A stretch of 9,083 nucleotides of DNA. Source: SZUA-426 sp041666155. Lineage in GTDB: Bacteria > Spirochaetota > Spirochaetia > Treponematales > Breznakiellaceae. Location: assembly GCA_041666155.1 (NCBI GenBank), contig JBAYHM010000192.1, forward strand, positions 1-9,083. The letters run 5' to 3'. Shown piece by piece: positions 6,215 to 9,083 of the stretch (the stretch's first letter is position 1; the number at the start of each line of letters is the position of its first letter). A program made the translations under genes and the position numbers. The notes under the pieces were generated by a model. The model was not told where the DNA came from. It saw only the letters and a program-made list of their open reading frames with translations, and did no database searches.

Positions 6215-7044
6215 AGCCAGAGGTAATAGCGGTGGATCTTGACCGCGAACAGCCAGGTTCCACCAAATAAAAGCACCCCGCCGATCAATGCGGCCGCCCA
6301 TGAATCGCCTCGTAATACGAAGTCCCTGCCGATTGTCACAAAAAGAATGCCCAAAGACGCCGCGTAGATTTCCCGAGCGCTTTTTACGTACGCGGCGACG
6401 AAGAAGCTGAGCACGGCGAAGAGCGCGATGCTGAGTTCCGTCAAATCAAGCATAAAACGATATCCCGATAAGGGCGTGAATGACGCGTCATAGGTGAGCC
6501 CATCGATCGGAATACCGGTGGCGATGGTCAATGCCGCCACCGCGATGATGATGATTACACGACCATGTTTTTGGAAATCAAGGCCGTTCGCGTAGACTCC
6601 CGCGGCAAAAAGAGACAGCACGCCGGCGAATCGTCCGAACGCGATTATCCGTGCGGCGTAGACGACTATTGCCGGCGGCCATTCTCGGGCGAACGCGATC
6701 GGTATCGCCATGCGGAAGGTTTCACCGAGAAACGAAAACGCGAAGAACGCGAAAAATAGAATCTCAGGGGCCTGCGTTTTTTCGAATGAGTAATAGAGCA
6801 TGGCGATCGTACCGGCGGCATAAACGCAGCAAACGGGTAGAGATATCAAGAGTGCCCACGCCGACGGCTTGAAAACCAGAATGGATAAGCCTTCAATAAG
6901 CCCTTTAGCCCGGTGATCGGCCTTCGGCAGAGCCGCAAACACCGCTTTTACGAGTTCCGGATAGGATACGACAATAGTTACGATCGCTGGTACTGTCGCG
7001 ACAAAGGTCGCGATCAGGATGCGATTACGCGTCGGTAGGGTCAT
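6211..7044 (-). CDS. Polytopic membrane protein, unknown function
   Basis: This is a hydrophobic protein of 277 residues from ATG 7044. I do not recognise the family. About eight membrane segments can be seen, near residues 9-27, 62-87, 94-116, 122-150, 162-179, 200-221, 227-240 and 247-268. A polar region (residues 28-55, including KADHRAKG) separates the first two, and the C-terminus is aromatic and basic (KIHRYYLWL). Charged residues within membrane regions include Glu108 and Arg111 (LGETFR). An in-frame TTG at 7089 would add 15 residues (MSGVDNSGRPLYAVF) but has no SD sequence; ATG 7044 also lacks one and may be leaderless. The gene is convergent with the lipid kinase (4-bp stop overlap) and divergent from the DUF2259 gene. 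No function is assigned. Confidence 0.72.
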   Translation of the reverse strand: MTLPTRNRILIATFVATVPAIVTIVVSYPELVKAVFAALPKADHRAKGLIEGLSILVFKPSAWALLISLPVCCVYAAGTIAMLYYSFEKTQAPEILFFAFFAFSFLGETFRMAIPIAFAREWPPAIVVYAARIIAFGRFAGVLSLFAAGVYANGLDFQKHGRVIIIIAVAALTIATGIPIDGLTYDASFTPLSGYRFMLDLTELSIALFAVLSFFVAAYVKSAREIYAASLGILFVTIGRDFVLRGDSWAAALIGGVLLFGGTWLFAVKIHRYYLWL

Positions 7045-7050
7045 GAAGAC

Positions 7051-7079
7051 AGCATATAACGGCCGGCCGCTATTATCAA
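7051..7079 (-). promoter_or_regulatory. Possible promoter of the polytopic membrane protein gene
   Basis: TTGATA (7079-7074) and TATGCT (7056-7051) on the minus strand are 17 bp apart, with the 10-bp palindrome CGGCCGGCCG (7060-7069) in the spacer. Transcription would begin at or next to the A of ATG 7044, implying a leaderless mRNA. Confidence 0.35.
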
Positions 7080-7116
7080 CGCCGCTCAAGAACGAACTAT
7101 ATATGCCGATACGTTT

Positions 7117-7125
7117 AGGGAGGAG
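7117..7125 (+). promoter_or_regulatory. Strong ribosome binding site of the DUF2259 gene
   Basis: AGGGAGGAG lies 6 nt before ATG 7132. It is among the strongest SD sequences in the window and fixes the start of the downstream gene. Confidence 0.75.
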
Positions 7126-7131
7126 AACTAT

Positions 7132-7839
7132 ATGTCGAAACGTCCGAGAGCCGTCGTCGCCCTTTTTGCCGCGCTAACAGTCTGGGCCGGGTCGAACGTA
7201 TGGGCCGGCGACAGCGCTTCTTTCGTCGATCTTGGTTTTTCCGCCGACGGGAAAGTGTATATGTTCGCTCAGTACGGGGTAGAGTCAGCCTCTCTGAAAC
7301 CCTGGGCTGAGTTATTTACGGTCGATGTTCCCCGCAACGATTTTGTGAAGAACGGCGTAAAAAAAGCTGTGGGAAAAGCGGCCGTGGACGCCGGACAGGA
7401 CGGCGCGGGAATCTTTCATAGTCTTCTTGAAGAAAACGCGGCGCTAACGAAGAAGTACAAAGTTGATCATAAACGACAGGGAAGCCCCTTGTACGTCGCG
7501 ACTGAGAACGGCGGCGGCAAGTCGGGGCAGATACTCGAATTCAGGGATTTTGACGCGGAATCTTCCTATAAAGCGAAGCTCGTTTCCAACGTTGAAGGAA
7601 AAGGCGATAAGCTGCATTCCTCGTTCTTTATTTCGGTCGAGCGAACATTGAAATCCGGAAAAGTAAAAAAATACATTGTCGGCTCTCCCGCTATCAAGCG
7701 CGCGGGCGTTGTTTCTTACGCGGTGCGTCGAGTTGTCGCCGCTCCGAGAGACGGTTCGCTGGTATTCGTCATTGAAACGGTAAAAAACGGCGCGAAAGGG
7801 CCGATCATCCGGTATATGGTAGAGGTGTTTCGCCTCTAA
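7132..7839 (+). CDS. Secreted DUF2259-family protein
   Basis: This is a predicted exported protein of 235 residues. Residues 1-25 form a Sec signal peptide: basic MSKRPR, hydrophobic AVVALFAALTVWAG, and a likely cut after NVWA at 25. The mature start FVDLGFSADGKVYMFAQYGV (31-50) followed by WAELFTVDVPRNDFV (58-72) resembles DUF2259 (predicted secreted proteins frequent in spirochaetes), whose members open with a beta-propeller-like 'LGFS.DG...F.QYG' phrase. The C-terminal half is lysine-rich and beta-prone, with pieces such as FFISVERTLKSGKVKKYIVG. There are no cysteines, so no lipid anchor or disulphide. The start is set by AGGGAGGAG 6 nt upstream. The stop codon overlaps the convergent 119-residue gene by 4 bp. 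The function of the family is unknown; the assignment is from memory of the motif. Confidence 0.8.
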   Translation: MSKRPRAVVALFAALTVWAGSNVWAGDSASFVDLGFSADGKVYMFAQYGVESASLKPWAELFTVDVPRNDFVKNGVKKAVGKAAVDAGQDGAGIFHSLLEENAALTKKYKVDHKRQGSPLYVATENGGGKSGQILEFRDFDAESSYKAKLVSNVEGKGDKLHSSFFISVERTLKSGKVKKYIVGSPAIKRAGVVSYAVRRVVAAPRDGSLVFVIETVKNGAKGPIIRYMVEVFRL

Positions 7840-8195
7840 GCTTCGTCCTTGATCCGCCGCATAAGCTGGCGTACGCTTCCGCTTTCTTCGCTTAGGACGC
7901 GTAAATATAGCCGCGTATCGAGGGAAAGAGTTTTCCACAATCCTTCTTTCTGCAGTTCCACCGCTTCCTCGGCTATTGTCCGGTCATCGCCTTCCCCCGG
8001 CGATTGAGCGAACAGGTAATGGCCTGTGGGAATTTCGTCGACCGGGACACCCAACGAAAACGATTGGGTATAGGTATCTAGATCCACCTCCGGCGAGTTC
8101 GCGATTTTTTCGTTTACGTCAAATGCCGTTATGCGGTCTCCGATTTCTCTGCGGATGGGGGCGCGCAGGTCAAGTTTTCGTACGAGAAGGGCCAT
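7836..8195 (-). CDS. Small soluble protein, unknown function
   Basis: This protein of 119 residues has no signal peptide or membrane segment and is probably cytoplasmic. I do not recognise it. The N-terminal part (MALLVRKLDLRAPIRREIGD) is basic. The middle (residues 25-70, with VPVDEIPTGHYLFAQSPGEG at 50-69) is acidic and beta-prone. The end (residues 72-119, with TIAEEAVELQKEGLWKTLSL at 73-92 and VRQLMRRIKDEA at 108-119) is likely helical. The start at ATG 8195 is well supported by AAGGAG 5 nt upstream. Its stop overlaps that of the convergent DUF2259 gene by 4 bp. It is divergent from the lipoprotein gene at 8289. The good ribosome binding site and coding character argue that it is real. 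Confidence 0.72.
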   Translation of the reverse strand: MALLVRKLDLRAPIRREIGDRITAFDVNEKIANSPEVDLDTYTQSFSLGVPVDEIPTGHYLFAQSPGEGDDRTIAEEAVELQKEGLWKTLSLDTRLYLRVLSEESGSVRQLMRRIKDEA

Positions 8196-8214
8196 CTGTT
8201 CTCCTTGCGCCTGT

Positions 8215-8244
8215 ATCCTACAACAAAAAAAAAGGCCCGGTAAA
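8215..8244 (-). promoter_or_regulatory. Weak promoter candidate for the 119-residue gene
   Basis: TTTACC (8244-8239) and TAGGAT (8220-8215) on the minus strand are 18 bp apart, each matching 4 of 6 consensus bases. The spacer holds a run of nine T (8233-8225). The start would be just upstream of the SD sequence at 8206-8201. No convincing promoter was found for the plus-strand lipoprotein gene in 8196-8288. Confidence 0.3.
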
Positions 8245-8288
8245 GCGCTGACGTGAATTTGCCCCTATCCAACGGTAAGGGGGCTTCA

Positions 8289-9083
8289 ATGAACGGGTTT
8301 TTAAAATATTGCGCGGTAGTGACGACTCTGGCCGTGTTAGCCCTGATCGCGGGCGCTTGTTCCCCACAGCTTGTGTTTCAGGGAGTCGTCGGAGTCGACG
8401 CCGTACCGCCGACCTACGTATCCGCGCGTACTCCGACGGTCAGTAGTCTTTCCGTCGTTTTTTCGGAAGCCGTGAAAGTGCAATCCTTACGCTTCGATCC
8501 GGATATTCCGGTAACGGCAACCAGTGATGGTGCCTCTGAAGTATTGATCGATTTTTCCAAGACGCTCGAGCCGGGCAGACGTTACATGATGGACTTAACC
8601 GCCGAGGATTCGGAAGGCAATACCGTCACCGTCCTAGCCCCGTTCATTGGTAGAAATGACCATCCTCCCCGCTTAGTGGTCAACGAGATCCGCACCGAGT
8701 ATTCCAAGCCGAAAGTTGAATACGTCGAACTCTTCGTGAAGGAAGCGGGCCAACTTGGCGGTTTGGCTTTAGTCACGACCGCCGCCGGCTTTTCCGAACC
8801 GGTTCTCATATTCCCGCCGCTCGAAGTCCGTGCGGACGACTACGTAGTTATTCATTTACGTTCGATCGAAGAGGGACTAATTGACGAGACCGGCGCCCTT
8901 GATGCTTCTACCGGAACGGATTCCTCACCTACCGCACGTGATTTCTGGGTAAGCGGCGCGGAAAAGCGCATACACAAAACCGATGTTGTCGCGTTATTGG
9001 ATACCGACGGGAATCCACTTGACGGGGTCGCTTTCACCGAGACGCCGGGAACGGATTGGAAAAGCGAGGACTTACGAAAGGCC
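8289..9083 (+). CDS. Lipoprotein with Ig-like and lamin-tail-like (LTD) domains, partial
   Basis: This open frame has no stop to the right edge: 265 codons, C-terminus missing. Residues 1-23 are a lipoprotein signal (MNGFLKYCAV, then VTTLAVLALIAGA) with Cys24 as the likely lipidated residue. The lipobox IAGAC lacks the usual Leu at -3, which fits the relaxed spirochaete pattern. Residues about 45-122 look like a bacterial Ig-like (Big_5/SbsA-type) domain: TVSSLSVVFSEAVKVQSLRF (50-69), LEPGRRYMMDLTAEDSEGNT (93-112). Residues about 128-245 resemble a lamin-tail domain: RLVVNEIRTEY (128-138), VEYVELFV (143-150), LEVRADDYVVIHL (178-190). LTD proteins of bacteria are usually cell-surface or secreted, and often precede nucleases or other exported domains. 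The start has AAGGGGG 5 nt upstream. Outer-surface location is inference. Confidence 0.78.
   Translation, partial: MNGFLKYCAVVTTLAVLALIAGACSPQLVFQGVVGVDAVPPTYVSARTPTVSSLSVVFSEAVKVQSLRFDPDIPVTATSDGASEVLIDFSKTLEPGRRYMMDLTAEDSEGNTVTVLAPFIGRNDHPPRLVVNEIRTEYSKPKVEYVELFVKEAGQLGGLALVTTAAGFSEPVLIFPPLEVRADDYVVIHLRSIEEGLIDETGALDASTGTDSSPTARDFWVSGAEKRIHKTDVVALLDTDGNPLDGVAFTETPGTDWKSEDLRKA

Noticed and set aside
8221..8245. A9 run next to GGCCCGG, considered as a minus-strand terminator
   Set aside because: The bases before the T run on the minus strand do not form a stable stem, and no gene ends there.
1..9083. CRISPR array, tRNA/rRNA genes, insertion sequence or phage genes
   Set aside because: I saw no regularly spaced repeats, tRNA-like folds, transposase motifs or terminal inverted repeats on either strand.

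Overview
The window looks like chromosomal DNA from a spirochaete, probably of the Treponema/Spirochaeta group. The pointers are a riboflavin importer of the treponemal RfuABCD type, a secreted DUF2259-like protein, a lipoprotein with a loose spirochaete-style lipobox, and moderately GC-rich coding sequence (GC fraction judged by eye). No mobile element, CRISPR array, tRNA or rRNA was seen.

Positions 1-5413 (minus strand) form one transcription unit. A sigma70-like promoter at 5385-5413 starts a leader of about 320 nt. The leader carries an FMN riboswitch aptamer (5188-5369), an intrinsic terminator with a U7 tract (5098-5127), and a possible hairpin over the rfuA ribosome binding site (5065-5083). 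The genes that follow are rfuA (BMP-family substrate-binding protein), rfuB (tandem-ATPase protein), rfuC and rfuD (two BPD_transp_2 permeases). They are packed with gaps or overlaps of 11 nt or less. The fifth gene is a seven-helix membrane protein that runs off the left edge. The expected logic is that high FMN ends transcription in the leader, while low FMN allows the riboflavin uptake system, and perhaps the fifth membrane protein, to be made.

Positions 5414-6214 (plus strand) hold an AT-rich divergent promoter region and a CTP-dependent lipid/isoprenoid-alcohol kinase of the SEC59/VTE5 superfamily. Positions 6211-7044 (minus) encode an unrecognised polytopic membrane protein. Positions 7132-7839 (plus) encode a secreted DUF2259-type protein. 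Positions 7836-8195 (minus) encode a small soluble protein of unknown function. Both convergent gene pairs overlap by exactly 4 bp at their stop codons. Positions 8289-9083 (plus) encode the N-terminal part of a surface lipoprotein, with an Ig-like region followed by a lamin-tail-like (LTD) domain; it runs off the right edge.

The best-supported system is the riboswitch-controlled riboflavin importer. The least explained parts are the fifth operon gene, the layered leader structure, and the three proteins of unknown function between 6211 and 8195.
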